Assembly: GCA_018257865.1 (NCBI GenBank)
Contig: JAEUBA010000032.1
Coordinates: forward strand, 62,001 to 126,000
Direction: 5' to 3'
Origin: Stereocaulon alpinum
Lineage: Eukaryota; Ascomycota; Lecanoromycetes; Lecanorales; Stereocaulaceae
Length of the DNA: 64,000 bases
The position numbers and the translations under genes were made by a program. Under the pieces are notes generated by a model that worked only from the letters and a program-made list of their open reading frames with translations, was not told where the DNA came from and ran no database searches. Below are positions 56,260 through 64,000 of this stretch, in pieces. Within the stretch, counting starts at the first letter, position 1; every line of letters starts with the position of its first letter.

Positions 56260-56841
56260 ATGACACTGCGTCAAGAGCTCTCATCCTGGGCCTTCCCCAC
56301 CTCCCTCTCCACCTCCCCCGTCCCAACCATCGGCTCCAAAGCCCCCTCAACACCAAAACTGTCCCTCCCACCTACCGATGGCAAACCCACCATAGTAACC
56401 TTCCTCCGCCACTGCGGTTGTCCCTTTGCCGAAAAAACATTCATCTCCCTCCGCTCCATCGCCTCCTCCAACCCCAACATCTCCTGCATAGCAATATCCC
56501 ACTCCGACCCAGCCTCCACCTCAAAATGGCTAGAAAGCATAGGCGGTCCAGGCAGCATCCGCATCATAGTCGATCCAGAAAGAGAACTCTACGCGCAATG
56601 GGGATTGGGCGTCAGTAGTCTCTGGCATGTCTTGAGTCCGTGGAGTATGTGGAGTGTGTATAAGCTTGGGAAGGAGGAGGGGATTTGGAATCGGCCTACG
56701 GAGAGTGGGAGTCGGTGGCAGATGAGTGGGGCTTTTGCGGTTGATGGGGAGGGGGTTGTGAGGTGGGGTGGGGCTGCTGAGCTGGCGGATTGGATTCCGG
56801 ATTTTGGGGAGGGGGTGAGGAGTTTGCAGGGGGAGAAGTGA
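56260..56841 (+). CDS. PRXL2-type thioredoxin-fold protein (AhpC/TSA_2)
   Basis: A 193-aa protein of the peroxiredoxin-like 2 family, a thioredoxin fold related to AhpC/TSA. Members reduce peroxides or act as redox proteins; the fungal role is untested. The N-terminus MTLRQELSSWAFPTSLS leads to IGSKAPSTPKLSLPPTDGKP, then TIVTFLRHCGCPFAEKTFIS with the redox Cys pair (HCGCPF, ~residue 55). Then SWLES-like and IIVDPERELYAQWGLGVSSL, KLGKEEGIWNRPTESGSRWQ and a C-terminal GAFAVDGEGVVRWGGAAELA. The ATG at 56167 would add 31 Pro-rich residues. I prefer 56260 because family members begin near MxLxxEL. Confidence 0.88.
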   Translation: MTLRQELSSWAFPTSLSTSPVPTIGSKAPSTPKLSLPPTDGKPTIVTFLRHCGCPFAEKTFISLRSIASSNPNISCIAISHSDPASTSKWLESIGGPGSIRIIVDPERELYAQWGLGVSSLWHVLSPWSMWSVYKLGKEEGIWNRPTESGSRWQMSGAFAVDGEGVVRWGGAAELADWIPDFGEGVRSLQGEK

Positions 56842-58291
56842 GGGGTGGGGGATTCGGCATTTTGACGGAGGGGAAAGAGGTGTTTTGGAGAAATATTGAA
56901 GCATGATTGGACGAGTGCAAAGATCCACGAGTCATGATGATGGAATACGGAACGAGATTTGGTTCAAGAAAGCTTGATAACGCATGACGAGATTACGGTT
57001 CTTATGCTTGATGCAATGGGATGCTGATTGGGAGTTTGCTTATGTAAGGAACACTATTGCAGAGCGACCAAGACGGATTGCTGAGGCTAGTGAGTTTAAT
57101 GTAGTGGAGACATGGTCAAGCATACACTCGAGAACTTTCGCAACGAAGTTCTTTGAGATTTCTATAGCCAAGTCGAACAATCAACAATTCGAACAGTCGA
57201 GAGTTATACGGTGTTTCTATATTCTATGGTGGTACATAATTGTATCAGCGTGACAATGCCGTGCCACGAAACCCTACGCTTCACCATCGCTCATCTCGGC
57301 CACTTTCCGTTCAGTGCTACCAGAGAAATTCTCTTGCCACCTCAAGGCTTGCTCTACAATCTCAGCATGATACATCTGACTGCTTATCGGTACAATAGAT
57401 ATATGTCCGTGCACATATAACGCAACACAGCTTGGCAGTATGGAACCTACCGCGCTCTGTTCGGTTCCACAACTCCACTTAGCCATCAAGTGCTGTTTGC
57501 GGTTTGCATGACGATTTTTGTACGGAAAAAAATAATTTAACTTTGGGCTTTTCTAGTCTGTATAACGTCTCGCACCTGCCTTCTTTGGAGATGACACTGA
57601 GACTTTCCCATCCACATCCGAATGACCTCACCAATCATCACTCCAATCTGCACATACTTTGCATCATAAGGATAGAGCTTACTTGGTTGTACTGCTTTGT
57701 CAACAATGTCTTCTCAAATCCTCTCGTAGGGCTGTCTAAGGAGTCATCCAGCATGTCGGACTGAGCTACTAGATTAGCGGCAATAGGAAAATCCCGAAAA
57801 CTAATCCAGGTAAGAGACGGAATCACTTACGGAGAGCAAGTGCCACAGGTTGTTCAGCACAGCAACGAGTGCAGGCAAAACAAGCTGACTGGTGGACACC
57901 AGGATTCTTCCTCGATAAGCCAAAGCATCGGGCAGACAGAGATCGAACAACTTTTAAAGCCCGGAATTGAGCGGCGAAGCGTAAGAAAATGCAAAAAGCC
58001 CCTTCAACAAAAGCGGCTCAGCTCACTCCCAATTGACAGACAGAGATTTCGTCTCCACCACAAGACGATACTTCCTCAGTGCGAATAGAAAATCCCGAGA
58101 ACTCGGTTGAGGCTAGGCAGCAGGTGATCAAAGCCACATTAACTTGCTCAGACTAGCCAAGACTGACCTTTCAACAAAAGCAGCTGAATTCATTTACTGT
58201 CACAGATCAGCCGGAGCCCAAATACCAGTGTACATCTAGACACAAAAAAACAACTACAGCCAGAAAACCTTGAGTAAACCGATATATTATC
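56842..58291. other. Intergenic with local degenerate duplications
   Basis: AAAATCCCGARAACT occurs at ~57789 and ~58089, and CTTTCAACAAAAGC-like sequence at ~58000 and ~58170, suggesting a ~170-300 bp local duplication. Frames at 57504-57764 and 57840-58088 lack motifs. No gene supported. Confidence 0.45.
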
Positions 58292-59111
58292 ATGCATCGA
58301 CTTCAACCTATCGGGCATTTAAGGCCGGCAGATGGGCCACTGGAGAGCAGTAACGAGCACATGAGACGGGCTTTTCCAGTCAGTACAACGTGATATATTG
58401 TGCAAACGTTCTACACTGACATTGAGACAGAACAACAGTTCAGGTTACACCCACAACGGGGCTGAAAACCCATGGCAGCCCTACCAAGCACCACAGCGTT
58501 CATTAGAGCACGCCCAGCAGACGGGCGCTCCTATGTGTTCAGATTTTCGCACTCAAGCAGACGAGATCTTTTTTCGAAGATATGCAACTGGGCCTAGGTG
58601 GGATTACCTTCATTCACGCCGCTTACCTGATCTCCCTCCCCGTCGGCAAGCAGCACCATTGCAAGAGCTCCCTTATCATCCGCCACCCTGGAACATGCTA
58701 GAGGTAAGAAAGTATCTATGGAAAATCAAAACACATTGTAAATGAGCGACTGATGCATTATGAACAGCATGGCTCCAACCGGCAGGTCGCACAGAATCCA
58801 CATGCACCGGTAAGCATACCACATCAATCCGATCAAGTCAGTGCAGACTAATATACTAGAAACAGGCTCAGCATGTTTTCACGGAAACAACACCAGGTGG
58901 TACCATTCTGGCACCATTGGACCAAGAAGAGCAAAGGTATTGGTTCGAAGCGAAGAGAAAGGTCTACCTCTCGGTTCTCGAACCAGACAAATTGGTCGCT
59001 GAAAATTTGGCGCGGGGTATCATGCTCCACTTAATAGAGCGATTCAATGCTGCATCCGATATCGGTGAGGTTTGGGGTGAGAAGCAGCAGACTCGTAAGA
59101 GTAGACGGTGA
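58292..59111 (+). CDS. Spliced gene of unknown function, 215 aa
   Basis: Not recognised. Four exons, 58292-58378, 58431-58703, 58768-58809 and 58866-59111, joined by three short GT..AG introns (52, 64, 56 nt) that all fall in phase 0. This consistency is the main evidence that the gene is real. The product starts MHRLQPIGHLRPADGPLESS. It is rich in Pro, His, Gln and Arg (NPWQPYQAPQRSLEHAQQ, LPDLPPRRQAAPLQELPYHP). It ends with a better-folded-looking segment: TPGGTILAPLDQEEQRYWFE, AKRKVYLSVLEPDKLVAENL and RGIMLHLIERFNAASDIGEV. No signal peptide or membrane helix. The start ATG is the first in frame after a stop, but further upstream exons cannot be ruled out. Confidence 0.6.
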
Positions 59112-60148
59112 CCCGATGGACATGACTCTTGAGGCGGCTGAGCAGGCCATGCGCTAACCAAGGTGTGGAGTAGCTCACTGTGAGCTTCATTGGCTAGCTC
59201 TAGACTGAACGATGGAAGCAGTCGTTTTGCCACCAGCGGTTTTCAGTTTTGTTTTGAGTAAGGATTTTGTCGCCAAGCTATGGTTGGTAGGTAGCCAGTA
59301 AATCACTTGGCCGGGATTGACTTATTGTTATATAGTGTAGAAGAGAGCCAAGTTGCGTTTTCAGATTCTCTGGTGGTCATTGTGAAAAGCTTTCACGGTA
59401 AGCACTAGACTGATGGAAGTCTGATGTTCTGGCGAATCCGACTATCGAGAGCTAGGCTTTCCTTGGCATGCTCTGGAATACGCAGAGAAGCTATCTTCTC
59501 ATCTATTCAGTTCTTTGCCTCTGTTTGGGCGACTCAAGATTCGTCCGTGCCACCACAGCTGAAGAAGGCTTTCTGCGATGATGGGGACGTGGAAGACAAA
59601 GGGGGTGCATTGGATCAATGCAGATTCAAAGCTTCTTATCGCAAGACCGGTGAAAAGCAGAAGCAACGCATGACGAGCGAAAGTGGAATGCGTCGACATC
59701 ATTGCTTCCGCTAGAAAGGTTGACGGATATTGAGATGTAATACCGAATATTGCATAAGGAAACTCGGGCTCAGGAAGCAACGCTTGACATGCCAGACACG
59801 AGCGAAGAGCGAACTCCTTCTCAGAGTGACCTCCCTTCCGTGACAAATCACCAGACGAGCGAGAGTCGCCGAAGTAGCATCGACTTCAACAATCCTTGAG
59901 CTTCCCGTGACCGAATTCTGCGACGTGCATAGGAGAGTATATGGAAATGTTGGGAATCAGGGCGCTCCAGAGGTGGGGAGTCTACCAAGAGAAGGAAGGA
60001 ACACAAGCAGGATGGTAGGTCATGTAGTAGCAGGCTCTGAACGTAAGCGTGTCAGGGCAGAGGCCAGAATTTCTGCAGATTGGGTATTTGCACATTATGG
60101 TGAGCCCAAAGACATACTTGCAGAGCGTAATACGTCAGATTATCAGCT
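59112..60148. other. Intergenic with coding-like fragments
   Basis: Two plus-strand stretches look protein-like but could not be joined into a gene. One is 59424-59714 (ATG frame; ..PQLKKAFCDDGDVEDKGGAL..) and the other 59790-59900 (MPDTSEERTPSQSDLPSVTN ... SSIDFNNP, stop). They could be remnants or exons of one small gene. A further frame at 59907-60173 has no motif. Confidence 0.35.
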
Positions 60149-60835
60149 TCAGAGACCGCATAGTGAGTCATAGTGGCCGGCCCCTGCGTTTTCAGGGCGC
60201 TGCTGACCCCCTTGTGATGTGATTCGCCATTGCGAAAGGTTCTGTGAAAATTCCTCTTGAGGTCGCCTGCCGTTAGGATAGAAGTTGCTGCCGCGAGTTA
60301 TATGCTGTCCAGGATGTCCATTGCTCGCTCCAGCTGCATTGTTCAATCCCAATGTACCGCTTCCACCTCCAATGACTGGGCTTGTCGAAGTATCGTTAGG
60401 TCCTGTAACACCTTCTTCGTCACCACCCCACGGATTCGACCAGCCTTGAGGGACAGTAGCGCCAAGGGATTTGGCTGCCATGGCATGTTTGGCCCTTTCT
60501 TCTTCCTCGAAGGCTTTCTGAATTGTATGGAGGAATTTGTCGCAGCTTTCGTATGCCGAGTTCAGCTTAGGGTCGCCTCCAAGGAGCGCTTTCATAGCGG
60601 CAATGTGTAGTGAAATATGTGTTTGGAGCTCCTCTTGCGAAGGAGAGTACTCTGCAGACTGTTTAGTAACGTCTCACTGTCATGAAGAAGCAAACGAGGG
60701 CTCGCCTTCGTCTCCCTGAGCTCTAGCTTGCTCCATTTTCTCTGCGATGGTGCGGTAGAACGTCAATATCTCTCGCTGGACCAATGACAAACCATGCCCC
60801 TTCGGTGCTGATCCAGGTTTTGATGCCATTCTCAT
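60149..60835 (-). CDS. Unknown protein, exon junction unresolved
   Basis: Not recognised. The upstream part starts at ATG 60835 (MRMASKPGSAPKGHGLSLVQ), with REILTFYRTIAEKMEQARAQ helical. The downstream part is PSQEELQTHISLHIAAMKAL, ESCDKFLHTIQKAFEEEERA (helical), then a Gly/Asn/Ser-rich tail to TGA near 60149. Both parts read in open frames with consistent helical character, so they probably belong together. No GT donor gives the right phase. A GC..AG intron (60652-60705) would join them in frame. Alternatively the upstream part stops at 60680 and the downstream part starts at ATG 60595. Confidence 0.42.
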
Positions 60836-60886
60836 GATTCTGAGTTCGAGAAGCTGATGTTCAAGGTTCGCCGCCGGAGGTGACAC

Positions 60887-61643
60887 AAAGATCTACTCGA
60901 GACGCAGTGAAGTTTATATCATACTGCGCGCATCTGGTCCTGAGTGCTTTCCATGCGATACTCCTCATGTCACAGCATTGCTCTTTCCCAGGATAATCAC
61001 TTGCCAGACATGTGTTTTTGTCGGCTTGAACATAGGTATTCAAATGTTAAGTTGGGCTCGTGCTTTCCTAAGCCCGTGTAGTCCGGGGCTTCTTCCCTGC
61101 CAAAATTGACTCCTTATGGACTCTCAGACAAGAGAGAACATGGGTCCGTGCCATTTCTCAAGCTAAGGTAGAGTTGGCCAATCCTCGACTCTATGCACAA
61201 TGACTTTGACCAGATCTCTGTTTCCTATGGGCACGTACTTCGTAGATCCTGTCATTCTGAAGTTATGTAAGTTTCAGCCTTTTGCAAGCATAGATCCTCA
61301 ATCGCTTAACTTCTCGCAAGGATACTCTCCTCAAGTCTTGGATCATCCGATCTGCAGATTGAGCCTTCCTAGTTGCTCACGGATCCGGGTCACCAAAGCT
61401 CAAGCTCTTCGCAGTTCAGGACTACAGGTATATGGGCCTCTCGGAAACGAATTTGGTCGTGTTCGAGACTTGTTGTGCGCTCGAGACATCCATCCCTGGA
61501 AGCCTTACGATGTACGTTTCTCGCATTCCCGAGCCGTGCTTATCGTACTTCAAGCTGGTCTTACTCTTGGCTTCATGTGAGAACGAGCTCTTCACTTTAG
61601 GACTCCTTGCGGAGTACCCTCATTTCCTGTCGTGATCAGACCA
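60887..61643. other. Intergenic
   Basis: A 126-codon ATG frame at 61200-61580 (plus) contains a GTAAGT and possible branch/acceptor, but no recognisable product; not called. The stretch 60836-60886 is the open upstream part of the preceding frame. Confidence 0.4.
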
Positions 61644-62424
61644 TTATAGACGTAGAAGCCACTGCACCCAGCCCTTCTTCGCTTCTTCTGCGGACCGTTG
61701 GCGATTTTCGTTTGTGCTGTTGCAAGAAGCTACCTCTGCCTCACCCAGCAACAAGCCAGCAACCCTGCCTTTGTCCTCCTCCTTCTCCTTCCTCGCACAG
61801 ATGGATTTCAACACAACACTGAAATCACCACTCTGCTTATCGAAATAGCTCCTCATCATAATCCCCACCCTCCACACACTCCCCGTCTCCAACTCCCCAG
61901 CATTTTCCTTCTCCTTCCCCCTATACGTAGCCTTAAAATCCTTCCACGGCACCCACACTGTGCTCTGCCCCTTTGTATCGTCTTCTTCGCCAAAAGGCTC
62001 CGAAGCGCGGAATTCAGCCTCCCAATTAATCCCCGCCTTCTCCCTTCCATCTTCCCTCTTCCCAGGACTTTGCTCATCTTTCAGCACAAGTGTATAGACC
62101 TTCCCATCTCCCTCTCGAAATCCAAGTTCAATGCCATCATACCCACTCAGATCCCAGCCATCGGTTTCAGGACTATATTGGCTCGCAAAGCCTGCTCCGC
62201 CTAGTGTGGAAGTATCGAGATGGCCGTGGAATCGTGCGGAGTTGCCTGAGAGAGGGGTGAGATAGGATTGAGAAGAGCCACCGCGGAGGCGATCATCGGT
62301 TGTGGTCCAGGGTGGTGGTAGGAAGGGTCTGAGAGCGTTAGGTATTTGGTGAGATGGATGGGGAGGAATTGGGAGCGTACATGGAGGAGCCGAAGAGGAT
62401 ATGTGGGGAGGGTGGTGCAGTCAT
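61644..62424 (-). CDS. CIA30-family complex I assembly protein
   Basis: Homologue of NADH:ubiquinone oxidoreductase intermediate-associated protein 30, which assists assembly of the complex I membrane arm; some fungal paralogues act outside mitochondria. Two exons, 62381-62424 and 61644-62328, with a 52-nt GTACGC..CAG intron in phase; 242 aa. Order: MTAPPSPHILFGSS, PPPWTTTDDRLRGGSSQSYL (the family D-D-R-x-R-G-G-x-S motif, ~residues 20-37), ARFHGHLDTSTLGGAGF, DGWDLSGYDGIELGFREGDG, KVYTLVLKDEQSPGK, then STVWVPWKDFKATYRGKEKE and GIMMRSYFDKQSGDFSVVLK. There is no obvious presequence in this model, so either the first exon differs or this is the cytosolic subgroup. The last 25 residues are not conserved. 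Confidence 0.85.
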
Positions 62425-62789
62425 GGTCGTGGGCGGGGTAGGAGTGCTTACAGGTTCTGGCGTAGTGGAAGAATCCTGAGTCCGGGTGTTGCGTACAAGT
62501 TTTTGTCAAGGCTATGGCTTTCATTGTCTTGGCGGTGATGAACTACTTCGGGCTCTGAGATTCGCGCTGTCGTGCTTTTCTATTATGCCTTTAGGCCTCA
62601 TAAGCCATGCTAAGAGTGATACTGGATAAAAAATTGTCTGATTCTGATGACTTGGGCGTCAATAGATTCATGCGATTGCCTAAACTCTATGTACCTGGTA
62701 ATGCTTGATATGAGACATGAATCGCAAGGCTAGGCCTTCCGAACAAGAGTATCTCGCCATATGCGAAATATGTGTTACGTCTTAGTGAG
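62425..62789. other. Intergenic
   Basis: Short spacer between the 3' end of the JmjC gene and the 5' end of the CIA30 gene, both on the minus strand; nothing seen. Confidence 0.5.
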
Positions 62790-63680
62790 TCACCGAAACC
62801 ACCAGTTGGCGGATGCAGTAATGCCTTCACCCTCGCCTTTAACGCTATGCCACCAGCCTTTCGGAATGAAGAGGCAATCTCCAGCCTCGACGTAGACCCC
62901 ATATCCAGCTGGCTCTCGATCTGTCTGGTAAGCATCATCCCAGATCGCTGATTCTAACAGTTTTCTCTCCCTTCCCTTCATCATATCTTCTCCTCTAAAA
63001 GCTGCAGACCCGGACCTTGCCAAAGCATGCTGCACGCGACCAAAAACCTGGTCACCAGAACTTGGCTCTAAAATCCTCACAACCTTCGTGCCAGCAAGCT
63101 GTACAAATAGGTTCGGGTTGGGATCTCGATGGAGGGGAGTGTATGTTGGAGGTATGCCCATCCAGACATTGGTATCATAGATGTCGCCTGTGCCCGCTTT
63201 GGAAACAATCTCCGGGGTAGGTAGATCGTCGGTCATAGCTTTTGGCAGGCTAGCGAAGGATGCTTGCGCTAGATACAGCCGGTCTTTAACAGACCTAGAC
63301 GCGAAACTGGCCCACTGGAGAAAGATACTAAATGTGACTTCTGCGCGATGGAAAGTACCCTCACCATCTGTGTAAAGCGTGGAAAACTCCAGAGGTACGA
63401 TAGCGTTCTCAAACCGATCAAGGTAGTCCCGATTGAGTGTGGAAATGGACTCGTCGTGAGCATTGTGGGCAGCCAAGAACCATTTCTGAACTGCTGGAAG
63501 CTCAAGAAGATGCTTTCTCGGTAATAAGGCAGGCTTGGATGGTACGAAAGCCTCTGCGCGAAACGTTTCAAGGTGGCCATCTTGAAGCTCCTTCAGAGGC
63601 CGCCATCGTACGGTCGAGGAGTATGGACGGCTGGAGACAAAGCACAGAGACGTGAGTCGTAGAGTCTGTCGCAGGATCAT
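62790..63680 (-). CDS. JmjC/cupin-8 domain oxygenase-like protein
   Basis: Intronless, 296 aa, Fe(II)/2-oxoglutarate-type cupin fold. The metal triad is visible: H184-x-D186 in PLHRDPNPNLFVQL and the distal His278 in PKGWWHSVKGEG. Around them are the usual elements: TGDIYDTNVWMGIPPTYTPL before the triad and GYGVYVEAGDCLFIPKGWWH at its end. Such small JmjC proteins in fungi hydroxylate proteins or modify RNA-related targets, and the substrate is not predictable. The first ~25 residues (MILRQTLRLTSLCFVSSRPY) are basic, hydroxylated and acid-free, consistent with mitochondrial import (inference). The start at 63680 is the first ATG of the frame. Confidence 0.88.
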   Translation of the reverse strand: MILRQTLRLTSLCFVSSRPYSSTVRWRPLKELQDGHLETFRAEAFVPSKPALLPRKHLLELPAVQKWFLAAHNAHDESISTLNRDYLDRFENAIVPLEFSTLYTDGEGTFHRAEVTFSIFLQWASFASRSVKDRLYLAQASFASLPKAMTDDLPTPEIVSKAGTGDIYDTNVWMGIPPTYTPLHRDPNPNLFVQLAGTKVVRILEPSSGDQVFGRVQHALARSGSAAFRGEDMMKGRERKLLESAIWDDAYQTDREPAGYGVYVEAGDCLFIPKGWWHSVKGEGEGITASANWWFR

Positions 63681-64000
63681 AACAGGTGGTGGAGAACGAG
63701 CTTTTGACTGTTACCTCTGGTGGGCATCAAGGGGTCCGCAAACAACACTTAGTAGACAGAGAGATCCGTCGCCAGTAGCCAAAGCATTTCGAACGCTATT
63801 GTTGATGAAGGCAGATTAATTCGAGGATAAGATGCTGTCTTGGCGATCTACAGAATGCGTCGAGTTGTCTGGGGGGAGGTTTGCCGATGCTGTCGCGTCA
63901 AGTTGTCCGGCGGAAGTATGCCGATGCCGAGGTACGTCTCGTTTAGCCTGAAATGCGACTGTGGTGCAAGCGACCTCCTCCACTTTCTTGCAGCTAACTT
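63681..64000. other. Upstream region at window end
   Basis: Promoter side of the JmjC gene. A 20-nt motif around gtcgagttgtctgg recurs at ~63861 and ~63900 (gcgtcaagttgtccgg). No gene. Confidence 0.5.

Overview
The window is nuclear DNA from a filamentous ascomycete, most likely Pezizomycotina. The genes are interrupted by short GT..AG introns, mostly 47-70 nt. The recognisable products are typical of moulds: a GMC oxidoreductase, a DUF6699 protein, a MpaB-like oxygenase, GPI/Mid2-type wall proteins, complex I subunit NDUFB11, CIA30, and mitochondrial prolyl-tRNA synthetase. There are no operons. Class and species cannot be fixed from the sequence alone.

Layout. (1) 0.9-6.8 kb is a normal gene block on the plus strand: membrane-anchored GMC oxidoreductase, DUF6699 protein, FAD (DAO-type) oxidoreductase. 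(2) 7-35.4 kb is a gene-poor accessory region. Almost nothing in it resembles a known family, but it is not empty. It holds about ten dispersed copies of a small-gene family with unusual architecture. Where complete, each begins with a 5-nt first exon (ATG plus two bases). A core exon follows, usually carrying a W/Y-L-x-E-x-x-x-W motif. Each ends with a 17-20 nt exon encoding a tail of the GKPKL type. Copies left of 23.3 kb lie on the minus strand and those right of 26 kb on the plus strand, about 2-5 kb apart, in intact and decayed states. The same region contains a degenerate ~170-bp tandem repeat array rich in TGCGCA (20.8-22.5 kb), an 18-bp coding minisatellite, other minisatellites, a 210-bp duplication, a perfect 16-bp inverted repeat and an orphan C2H2 finger. 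(3) 35.7-37.6 kb has an acidic protein with a CHORD-like zinc module and a truncated paralogue. (4) 38-64 kb returns to a conserved gene-dense state: membrane protein, MpaB-like oxygenase, NDUFB11/ESSS, two cysteine-rich surface proteins, mitochondrial ProRS (6 introns), a divergent GH13 alpha-glucosidase / ACS-type MFS transporter pair, a PRXL2-type thioredoxin-fold protein, two proteins of unknown function, CIA30 and a JmjC/cupin-8 protein.

How the genes fit together. Three genes on the right serve mitochondria (ProRS, NDUFB11, CIA30), but they are scattered rather than clustered. The alpha-glucosidase and transporter share a 1.4-kb promoter and may be co-regulated. The micro-exon family is the feature most likely to be undescribed. 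All spliced models were built by hand by matching splice signals and phase; none has been tested against RNA.
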